Assembly: GCA_023421505.1 (NCBI GenBank)
Contig: JAEZTJ010000032.1
Location: forward strand, 13,720 to 77,719
DNA from: Bacillota bacterium
GTDB lineage: Bacteria > Bacillota > Clostridia > Lachnospirales > Lachnospiraceae
Direction: 5' to 3'
Length of the DNA stretch: 64,000 nt
The notes beneath the pieces were generated by a model. It did no database searches and was not told the origin of the DNA. It saw only the letters and a program-made list of their open reading frames with translations. Positions 58,217 through 64,000 of this stretch are shown here, piece by piece. How positions within the stretch are numbered: the first letter of the stretch is position 1; the number at the start of each line of letters is the position of its first letter. The position numbers and the translations under genes are program-made.

Positions 58217-58939
58217 ATGGAAGAATTATTTACTTATGAAAATATACAAAAATTGAATGAACTGGAGATTGGGATTTATAAATATATTATAGCTAATAAA
58301 GATAAAATCCAGTATATGACCATAAGAGAATTAGCAGCAGCGGTTCATATCTCAACGGCATCTATAATTCGGTTTTGTGGAAAGGTAGGATGTTTAGGTT
58401 ATTCTGAATTTCGTGAAAAATTTAAGCAGTATCTGAAACAGCCTATGCTCAAAGAGCCTGGAGATGACTTAACTGAGATTTTGCATTACTTTGAACGCAC
58501 TAATACCAGTGCCTTTGAGACGGAGATAGAAAAGGCTGCCGGTATGATAAGAAAAGCACAAAAAGTAATTTTTGTCGGAATTGGATCATCAGGAACTTTG
58601 GGGAAATATGCTGCTAGATTTTTTTCAAATATGGGTAAATTCACCTTGAGCTTGGAGGATCCATATTACCCTGTTTTAAATGATATGACGGAGGATACCA
58701 TAGTAATTGCTTTATCAGTATCGGGAGAGACGGAACTGTTAATTGATTTGCTAAACCGTTTTCAAAAGCATAAATGTAAATTGTTGAGTATTACGAGCGC
58801 TTCTACATCAACGATAGCAAAAATGTCGGATTGGAACATCTCATATAATATCGCACAAAAAATGAGAGAACCTATCTATAATGTGACGACACAGGTTCCA
58901 GTGATTTTTTTAATAGAAGCGATAGCAAGGAGATTATAA
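58217..58939 (+). CDS. MurR/RpiR family transcriptional regulator
   Basis: 240 residues. The N-terminal helix-turn-helix (about 1-75) has MTIRELAAAVHISTASIIRF and a CGKVGCLGYSEF motif. The C-terminal SIS domain (about 105-235) has VIFVGIGSSGTLGKYAARFF and IVIALSVSGETELLI, which senses phosphosugars. It precedes the phosphoglucose isomerase-hxlAB genes but is separated by a strong terminator, so it is a separate transcript that probably controls them through sites near 59017. Confidence 0.92.
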   Translation: MEELFTYENIQKLNELEIGIYKYIIANKDKIQYMTIRELAAAVHISTASIIRFCGKVGCLGYSEFREKFKQYLKQPMLKEPGDDLTEILHYFERTNTSAFETEIEKAAGMIRKAQKVIFVGIGSSGTLGKYAARFFSNMGKFTLSLEDPYYPVLNDMTEDTIVIALSVSGETELLIDLLNRFQKHKCKLLSITSASTSTIAKMSDWNISYNIAQKMREPIYNVTTQVPVIFLIEAIARRL

Positions 58940-58963
58940 TTAATACCTAATAGAAGCTTAAGT

Positions 58964-59011
58964 GCATCACAAGCATTGGATTTAGAAGTCCAATGCTTGT
59001 GATGCTTTTTT
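58964..59011 (+). terminator. rho-independent terminator after the RpiR gene
   Basis: A perfect 17-base arm (58964-58980, GCATCACAAGCATTGGA) pairs with 58989-59005, followed by six T. Confidence 0.95.
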
Positions 59012-59016
59012 AAACC

Positions 59017-59045
59017 TTGTTACAGCGTGTGACTATTTTTGTTAC
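59017..59045 (+). promoter_or_regulatory. candidate RpiR operator, direct repeats
   Basis: TTGTTAC occurs at 59017-59023 and 59039-59045, 22 bases apart, that is two DNA turns, just before the phosphoglucose isomerase gene. A TAGAAT -10 candidate lies at 59057-59062. Assignment to the regulator is inference. Confidence 0.45.
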
Positions 59046-59096
59046 AAAAGGCAATGTAGAATAACGATATCAAATAAAGCAATAGGAGGAGCTAAA

Positions 59097-59897
59097 TTGG
59101 AGATTATTCATTCCGGATTACCAATTTTTTATAATGAAGCGACAAATGAATTAGAATTTAAAAATGGACTGACTTGCGAAGGAAGTTCTAAAAAATTAGC
59201 AGGGCAAATGGTTGGTTTACTAAAAGACAGTTCAAATTTAAAGGAGGATGAGTATGTATACTCCGCTTATCGTAATATAGTTTTCCCAGAACATGAGAAA
59301 AGGTTTAAAAAGTACGATTTCCGTTATGATATTACAGCGATTCAACCAGGAACTGTAAATGGAGAGTACAAAAAAACTTCAGGACATTATCATGGTTACA
59401 TAGAAAACGAGGTACATACCTATGCAGAAGTATATGAAGTAATAAAGGGCGAGATTATTTTCATACTTCAGCAGGTTAATAATTTTAATATGGTTGAAGA
59501 ACCTGTAATCGAGGAAATCAGTGTAGTACCTGTGAAGGCTGGTCAGGCGATCATTGTCCCCCCCAATTGTGGACACGGATCCATTAATCCTACGGATCAA
59601 GTGGCTATGTTCAGCAATATCGCAGTAGTTTCCTGTCCTTTATTTTATGAACCAATACAAGCAAAACATGGATTGGGAGTGTATGTAATGAAAGCTGGAG
59701 ACTCCTTTCAAGTCGTTCCGAATGAAAATTATAAAAATGCTCCAGTAGCTAAAGTTGTTAGACCGTTGGAGAATAAAGAGTTAGGCATTGAATTTGGAGT
59801 TCCGTGCTATACCAATTTTATTGCGCATCCCGAAAAATATGATTTCCTTTTACATCCGGCTCAGTATGTAGAAGCGATTAAGAAAATGTATCAATAG
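59097..59897 (+). CDS. cupin-type glucose-6-phosphate isomerase
   Basis: 266 residues from TTG 59097 after AGGAGG. The cupin core has GHYHGYIENEVHTYAEVYEV near 101-120, which carries the metal-binding His and Glu of the archaeal-type phosphoglucose isomerase (unrelated to the classical Pgi), followed by IVPPNCGHGSIN with the last His near 158. It interconverts glucose-6-P and fructose-6-P. It is co-transcribed with hxlA (15-base gap) and hxlB, so fructose-6-P formed here can flow into the ribulose monophosphate enzymes. A plain metal-dependent cupin with another phosphosugar is possible but less likely. Confidence 0.85.
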   Translation: MEIIHSGLPIFYNEATNELEFKNGLTCEGSSKKLAGQMVGLLKDSSNLKEDEYVYSAYRNIVFPEHEKRFKKYDFRYDITAIQPGTVNGEYKKTSGHYHGYIENEVHTYAEVYEVIKGEIIFILQQVNNFNMVEEPVIEEISVVPVKAGQAIIVPPNCGHGSINPTDQVAMFSNIAVVSCPLFYEPIQAKHGLGVYVMKAGDSFQVVPNENYKNAPVAKVVRPLENKELGIEFGVPCYTNFIAHPEKYDFLLHPAQYVEAIKKMYQ

Positions 59898-59912
59898 GAG
59901 GAATATATTATT

Positions 59913-60542
59913 ATGAAGCTGCAAATTGCTGTAGATATTGCGGATACAAAAAGAATTATGGAAATTGCGGATCAGATTCACGATGTAATCGACATTTATG
60001 AAGTTGGGACTCCAGTAATCATGAAAGAGGGCATGGCTCCGGTAAAGGCGTTGAAAGAAAAATATCCTGATATGACAGTTTTGGCTGATAGCAAAATTAT
60101 GGATGGTGGAGAAATTGAATGCTATGATATTTGTGAAAACGGTGCGGATATCATTACCGTTTTAGCATTGGCTGATAATGCGACCATCAAAGAGGTGGTA
60201 GATACTGCACATAAGTTTGGCCGTAAGGTACTTGCAGATTTAATCTGTGTTACGGATATCCCCAAAAGATCTAAAGAATTACTTGAATTGGGAGTAGATT
60301 ATATAGGGGTTCATACAGGTGTCGATATGCAGAAGCATGGACGTACGCCGTTAAATGATTTGAGAGAACTAGCTTCAGCTGTTCCGAGAAATCAGATAGC
60401 AGTTGCAGGAGGCGTAAAAATGACTACGATACAGGAATATATAGCTGAAGAACCTGAAATTATTATTGCTGGAGGAGCATTATATAATGCACCTGATATT
60501 AGACAAGCTGTTGTTGCAATGAAGGAGGCCATGAGCGCATGA
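59913..60542 (+). CDS. hxlA: 3-hexulose-6-phosphate synthase
   Basis: 209 residues, a TIM barrel of the orotidine-phosphate-decarboxylase superfamily. The motif LADSKIMDGG (D-x-K-x-x-D) near 58-67 holds the metal and catalytic residues, and ICENGADIITVLALADNATI and DYIGVHTGVDMQ match HxlA. It condenses ribulose-5-P with formaldehyde, or works in reverse to make ribulose-5-P. AGGAGG precedes the ATG. It overlaps hxlB by four bases (ATGA). 3-keto-L-gulonate-6-P decarboxylase is a related alternative, but the hxlB neighbour makes the synthase far more likely. Confidence 0.92.
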   Translation: MKLQIAVDIADTKRIMEIADQIHDVIDIYEVGTPVIMKEGMAPVKALKEKYPDMTVLADSKIMDGGEIECYDICENGADIITVLALADNATIKEVVDTAHKFGRKVLADLICVTDIPKRSKELLELGVDYIGVHTGVDMQKHGRTPLNDLRELASAVPRNQIAVAGGVKMTTIQEYIAEEPEIIIAGGALYNAPDIRQAVVAMKEAMSA

Positions 60543-61102
60543 GTACGAAAGAAATCTTATCTATGGTAACGAAAGAATTAAACGATACCTTTTCTAATTT
60601 GAAGGAGGAACAGTTAAACACCTTTCAGGAAAAAATTCTTGAAGCAAACAAGATTATAGTTGCCGGTGCCGGAAGATCACTTATGATGATTAGAGGTTTT
60701 GCGATGCGGCTTATGCATATGGGGTTTGTTGCATACGTTGTGGGAGAAACGGTAACTCCTGCAATCGAAAAAGGTGATTTGCTGATTATTGCTTCAGGTA
60801 GTGGATCCACAGGAACCTTAACCATCATTGCAGAAAAGTGTAAGAAGATTGGTGCGGAGCTTGCATTAATCACTACTAACAGTGATTCTCCGATTGGTAA
60901 ACTTGCTGACCTGGTAATTGAGGTAAATGCAGCAACAACAAAAAGCGAAAGTAATGCAAAGAATTCTATACAGCCTGGAGCCAATACCTTCGAGCAGAGT
61001 GTTTTACTGATCGGTGACGCAATAATCATTAATTTAATGAGCAGCCGTTCATTGGATGAGAGCAATAAAGTATTAATGACAAAGCATGCAAACTTAGAAT
61101 AG
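60539..61102 (+). CDS. hxlB: 6-phospho-3-hexuloisomerase
   Basis: 187 residues with one SIS domain: KIIVAGAGRSLMMIRGFAMR near 38-57, LLIIASGSGSTGTL near 83-96, and IGKLADLVIEV. It isomerises 3-hexulose-6-P to fructose-6-P. The ATG overlaps the hxlA stop by four bases, so the two are translationally coupled. With hxlA it completes the ribulose monophosphate bridge, and the cupin isomerase upstream connects it to glucose-6-P. A bidirectional terminator separates it from the convergent minus-strand genes. Confidence 0.94.
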   Translation: MSTKEILSMVTKELNDTFSNLKEEQLNTFQEKILEANKIIVAGAGRSLMMIRGFAMRLMHMGFVAYVVGETVTPAIEKGDLLIIASGSGSTGTLTIIAEKCKKIGAELALITTNSDSPIGKLADLVIEVNAATTKSESNAKNSIQPGANTFEQSVLLIGDAIIINLMSSRSLDESNKVLMTKHANLE

Positions 61103-61117
61103 AGAGTTTTTGAATCG

Positions 61118-61164
61118 AAAAATGCTATGGCCCTTAAGAATGATACTGGGGTTATAGCATTTTT
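61118..61164. terminator. bidirectional terminator
   Basis: AAAAATGCTAT (61118-61128) pairs with ATAGCATTTTT (61154-61164), with A and T runs on both ends, and serves hxlB on the plus strand and the anti-sigma gene on the minus strand. Confidence 0.9.
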
Positions 61165-61186
61165 GTTATTTCTTCCGCACAGATGT

Positions 61187-62074
61187 TTATTTATTATTTT
61201 CATTTACGCTAATGGGAATGCTATCTAATACCTCTTTCACTTCATTTATCTTTACATGGGAGAAACTGATTAGATAAGTAGCGTTTCCAATAGAATTACT
61301 ATCAAAATAAATTGTAGCAGATATAGTATCTTCCGCAACAGCTTCTATTAGATTGCATATTAATCCATTTTCCGTAATATATTGGCTTGAGGTGAAATCC
61401 TCTTTCGCAAAATCATCCGTAGCTAATGAATTAGGACTGTCTTTTTTTGATACTTTGGAAGGAACATATTCTACATAAATTAATTTTTTTGAATCAAAGG
61501 AAGTAAAGTTTGCCGCAATATAAGTAGATTTAGAGCCATCAGATATTTCCTCTTCCCCATAAATAATTCCACTATCGTCAACAATATAATTATTATATAG
61601 ATAAGTAGGAAATAAATTGGGCAGACCAAGCTCACCGAATGCTTTATCACCAGAATTTACATCTTCGTCATTATAAGTTTCAGGGCCAATTGTTACAAGC
61701 TTACCATTTTCCATTGTTGTAGTAGATTTAGTTGTATGTCCTCCAAAGTGTCTTTTTACTAAATCCTTTGGTAGCTTTAACTCCGGCTCGGAAATAACAC
61801 TGAATTGTGATGAATATGATTTTATATAATAACCTGCCGCTAAGGCAGTTGTTGACCCGATAATTGCTAGTACAAATAAAACTGCAACTACTTTAGGGAG
61901 AGAAGGAGATAATTTATTGATACGGCTTACCAGTAATTGGCCTAATATCTTTGTTTTTTGATTGAAGTTATCATGTGTTGCATCATAATTAAGTAATCGA
62001 TTTGTAATTCTTTGATCCATAGAGGCATGAGGTTCTATTTTCGATACAAATTCAATAAATTCACGTTCTTTCAT
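61187..62074 (-). CDS. anti-sigma factor-like membrane protein
   Basis: 295 residues. The first 60 are cytoplasmic, followed by one membrane helix near 62-85 (VVAVLFVLAIIGSTTALAAGYY) and an extracellular part of about 205 residues. The start overlaps the stop of the sigma factor gene by four bases (ATGA), the usual layout for a sigma/anti-sigma pair. The cytoplasmic part lacks the zinc-binding HxxxCxxC motif of ZAS anti-sigmas, so it belongs to another class. It should hold the sigma factor at the membrane until an outside signal arrives. Confidence 0.75.
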   Translation of the reverse strand: MKEREFIEFVSKIEPHASMDQRITNRLLNYDATHDNFNQKTKILGQLLVSRINKLSPSLPKVVAVLFVLAIIGSTTALAAGYYIKSYSSQFSVISEPELKLPKDLVKRHFGGHTTKSTTTMENGKLVTIGPETYNDEDVNSGDKAFGELGLPNLFPTYLYNNYIVDDSGIIYGEEEISDGSKSTYIAANFTSFDSKKLIYVEYVPSKVSKKDSPNSLATDDFAKEDFTSSQYITENGLICNLIEAVAEDTISATIYFDSNSIGNATYLISFSHVKINEVKEVLDSIPISVNENNK

Positions 62075-62568
62075 ATATAATCCTCCAATTCTATTTTCAA
62101 TAATTCACGTCCACGCTTCAATCTCATTTTCGCTGCTGATTCGCTTATGTTCAGAATTTCACATATTTCACCTATTTTATAACCGACAAAATAATATAAT
62201 TGAATGATTATCTTATATTTTGTTGGTAGGCGTAGAATATCTGAAAGCAATTCCCTGTTTTCGGGCTGAATTGCATATTCTTCGATCTCTTCAAGGTTAA
62301 TTTTACTTCTATTCCATATACTCTTTTTATGATTTTTGCAGAGATTGATAGTGATTCGAATAATCCATCTTTTTTCATCTTCATCGCTGGGAAAATCTGG
62401 AGCATTGAAACATAGCTTTATAAACGCCTCCTGTAATATGTCTTCACAATCCTGCTTATTTCCTAAATAGGAAAAGGCTATACGAAACAACATCGTTTTG
62501 TAGAAATCATATCTGTCTAAAATCCATTCCCTGGAAATCCATTGTTCAGTGCACTGATAGTGATCCAT
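62071..62568 (-). CDS. ECF sigma factor
   Basis: 165 residues from the ATG at 62568, six bases after AAAGGAGG; the ATG three bases upstream (62571) is also possible. Region 2 (about 22-85) has LFRIAFSYLGNKQDCEDILQEAFIKL and KRWIIRITINLCKNHKKS, and region 4 (about 105-160) has LPTKYKIIIQLYYFVGYKIGEICEILNIS. It is a normal-length ECF factor without the Cys tail of the other two. The partner anti-sigma gene overlaps its end. Targets are unknown. Confidence 0.9.
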   Translation of the reverse strand: MDHYQCTEQWISREWILDRYDFYKTMLFRIAFSYLGNKQDCEDILQEAFIKLCFNAPDFPSDEDEKRWIIRITINLCKNHKKSIWNRSKINLEEIEEYAIQPENRELLSDILRLPTKYKIIIQLYYFVGYKIGEICEILNISESAAKMRLKRGRELLKIELEDYI

Positions 62569-62571
62569 CAT

Positions 62572-62878
62572 AAGCCTCCTTTCATAAATAAAACAATCCA
62601 GCGCTGATAATGGTCACACTGAAAATAAGAAAATACTTTATATATAGATTTTATAGAAGCAAAAAAAACTAAATGAAATATTATATATTGAAAACTATCA
62701 TGCCAAATCCTTAACTTTTAATTATATTCACTAAGTGCATGAGGGCTTATTGAAGTTTTAAAGATGTGAGTAATTGGTGAATGGAGCTTGGAATAGGGTT
62801 GATGGGAGTTTCATCGTATTTGAGCAGATTAATATAAGGTATAGGATAGATGTGCCCTATGTCTGATACGAAGCCTTA
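62572..62878. other. gap upstream of the sigma factor gene
   Basis: 307 bases between two minus-strand genes, mostly AT-rich. It must hold the sigma gene's promoter, but I found no clear -35/-10 pair or ECF-type GAAC box. No coding frame seen. Confidence 0.4.
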
Positions 62879-63721
62879 TTAAATGACATGAAGCTTCTTA
62901 TCATAGGCATTATATAATAATTTATCGATATAATTTGTCGGGGTAAAGCCAGAATATTTCTTAAAGTCCTTAATAAAATGGGACTGGTCATAATAACCTG
63001 TGTCAAATGCGGTATCAATACAGCTTATGCTGTCTATAGTATCTGTCAGATTTCCAACTGCCTTTTGGAAGCGGATGAATTTAATAAGATTTTTTGGACT
63101 TAAGCCAAAGTCTTCATGAATTTTTTTGTTTAAATACCGCTCGGAATAGCCTGTGATTTTGCATAAGTCATTAAGCTTTAAGTCACCCCCAGAAGTGATA
63201 ATTCTATTACAAAGAACATATTTGAGGCTATGAGAGTTTTCTGATTGCTTCTCGAAATGCCTCATATAATAGTTCATAAAGATATTGATTTTTTCTTCAA
63301 AGGAACTGGCAAAGAATAGCTCCTCCAATAATTTTTCTTTTTCCTCGTAAGAGGTAATCATACCTTCAAAATCATATTCCTGATTAATAAAATCACATAG
63401 GGATACCGTATTACTAGCTGGATTAACACCGGGCATGAAACGTACACCAAAGTATTCTCCGTTAAGCTCGGCATCAGTCTCGCCTTTTTCGAGGCGAGTA
63501 CCGGCAATCTTAGTTACTAATTTCCCATCCTTCTTCCAAAATAATATATCAATGCAGGCATCAGGGATCACGCTCAATTTGTTTGCTTCAGACGTAAACT
63601 GATAAAAATGAGCGATATTATATTTCATTAATTCTTTTTTAGTATAATTTGAAGTAGCTAAAACAAATTCAGGCTGTTTTGGTCTTAATACTATGGAATT
63701 ATGTTCAAGCTTCCTATTCAT
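62879..63721 (-). CDS. AraC family transcriptional regulator
   Basis: 280 residues from the ATG at 63721, six bases after GAGGAGA; an ATG 33 bases upstream is open without a ribosome site. The N-terminal part (about 1-150) has the pattern of the DUF6597 sensor (VIPDACIDILFWKKDG). The C-terminal AraC helix-turn-helix pair follows, with LNDLCKITGYSERYLNKKIH and SCIDTAFDTGYYDQSHFIKDFKKYSGFTP. The regulon is unknown. No operon partner lies adjacent in the window. Confidence 0.88.
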   Translation of the reverse strand: MNRKLEHNSIVLRPKQPEFVLATSNYTKKELMKYNIAHFYQFTSEANKLSVIPDACIDILFWKKDGKLVTKIAGTRLEKGETDAELNGEYFGVRFMPGVNPASNTVSLCDFINQEYDFEGMITSYEEKEKLLEELFFASSFEEKINIFMNYYMRHFEKQSENSHSLKYVLCNRIITSGGDLKLNDLCKITGYSERYLNKKIHEDFGLSPKNLIKFIRFQKAVGNLTDTIDSISCIDTAFDTGYYDQSHFIKDFKKYSGFTPTNYIDKLLYNAYDKKLHVI

Positions 63722-63760
63722 ATATATCTCCTCATTTCTTCGCTGCTTTTGCATATATCA

Positions 63761-63801
63761 TCAAAACAAAAGACACATGGGAAAGAACTCCTATGTGTCT
63801 T
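63761..63801 (-). terminator. minus-strand terminator
   Basis: On the minus strand, AAGACACAT (complement of 63793-63801) pairs with ATGTGTCTT (complement of 63770-63778), then TTTGTTTTGA. It ends the gene that enters from the right edge. Confidence 0.85.
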
Positions 63802-63850
63802 GAGATAATTTTAGCATTCGAAGACTAGCGCGTCAAGAGCATTAAAATAA

Positions 63851-64000
63851 TTATTTACTATCCGTTATATAAGGGTTACTGTTCACAGCCATATAGGTAA
63901 CGATTGTGGCGATGTCACCAATACTTCTGAATAGGAGCCGCTCTCGCTTAATTGCATTTCGTAGCGGTACATAAGGTTCTAAAGTACAGAACCTAAGTAC
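63851..64000 (-). CDS. 3' end of an unidentified gene cut by the window edge
   Basis: On the minus strand the frame is open from the window edge to TAA at 63851-63853, giving 49 residues (with RNAIKRERLLFRSIGDIAT and NSNPYITDSK). The terminator 50 bases downstream supports a real gene end. No family recognised; a non-coding origin is possible for such a short piece. Confidence 0.4.
   Translation of the reverse strand, partial: VLRFCTLEPYVPLRNAIKRERLLFRSIGDIATIVTYMAVNSNPYITDSK

Noticed and set aside
1..64000. CRISPR arrays and tRNA or rRNA genes
   Set aside because: No regularly spaced direct repeats of CRISPR size were seen; the only tRNA-like sequence is the tmRNA end, and no rRNA sequence was recognised.

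Overview
The window looks like a chromosomal segment of a low-GC, spore-forming anaerobic Firmicute, most likely a Clostridia of the Lachnospiraceae type. The evidence is the conserved recN-spoIVB-spo0A order, a Coat F spore protein, the gap-pgk-tpiA-gpmI-secG-rnr-smpB-ssrA block, frequent TTG/GTG starts with strong AGGAGG sites, and AT-rich intergenic DNA. The family assignment is inference; no search was run.

Layout. 1-3727: the 3' part of a cyclic beta-glucan synthase-like enzyme, split over two genes. 4372-7475: an ECF-type sigma factor with a Cys tail, a TfoX C-terminal-domain protein, a Cys-rich DUF3795 protein and a MATE exporter. 7558-11818: a four-gene unit of an arylsulfotransferase-like beta-propeller plus a sulfonate/taurine/nitrate-type ABC transporter, behind a promoter overlapped by ATAGTATG half-sites. 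12073-14883: a CadC-like metal sensor and a P1B-type Cd/Zn ATPase. 15049-18837: a large secreted Big_2 repeat protein. 19251-23748: recN, spoIVB, spo0A. 23987-26621: a second sigma factor with a Cys tail, small unknown proteins and a Coat F pair. 26899-36081: glycolysis genes, secG, rnr, smpB and tmRNA. 36082-38882: a decayed island between direct repeats of the ssrA 3' end, holding a CPCC protein, frameshifted remnants and a Fic protein. 39003-42502: recD2 and a DUF2935 protein. 42820-53804: a YesN/YesM-type two-component system, two sugar-binding lipoproteins, a rhamnose-type ABC importer and L-rhamnose mutarotase. 54164-54597 (minus): a 24-codon ORF, terminators and a 52-residue basic protein. 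54694-58089: a CsoR-type repressor with its operator, a DMT transporter, a NUDIX hydrolase lacking a standard start codon, and an MFS transporter. 58217-61102: an RpiR regulator, cupin-type phosphoglucose isomerase, and HxlA/HxlB (ribulose monophosphate enzymes). 61187-64000 (minus): an ECF sigma/anti-sigma pair, an AraC regulator and a gene end cut by the window edge.

How the parts work together. The sugar locus reads as a sensing-and-uptake module in which a binding protein encoded directly after the histidine kinase may present ligand to it. The hxl operon joins fructose-6-P, hexulose-6-P, ribulose-5-P and formaldehyde, so it can either make pentose phosphate or fix formaldehyde. The arylsulfotransferase operon is the best candidate for a little-described system: a transporter for a sulfated or sulfonated compound paired with a cytoplasmic propeller enzyme.

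The intergenic DNA is rich in structure. There is a 71-bp repeat present twice at 66/71 identity, a family of hairpins placed directly before the Shine-Dalgarno site of four genes, an element shared by the two rhamnose-type promoter regions, a 182-bp inverted-repeat element between pgk and tpiA, and long stem structures at 11861 and 18848. All coordinates come from reading the sequence by eye; no folding, alignment or database search was possible.
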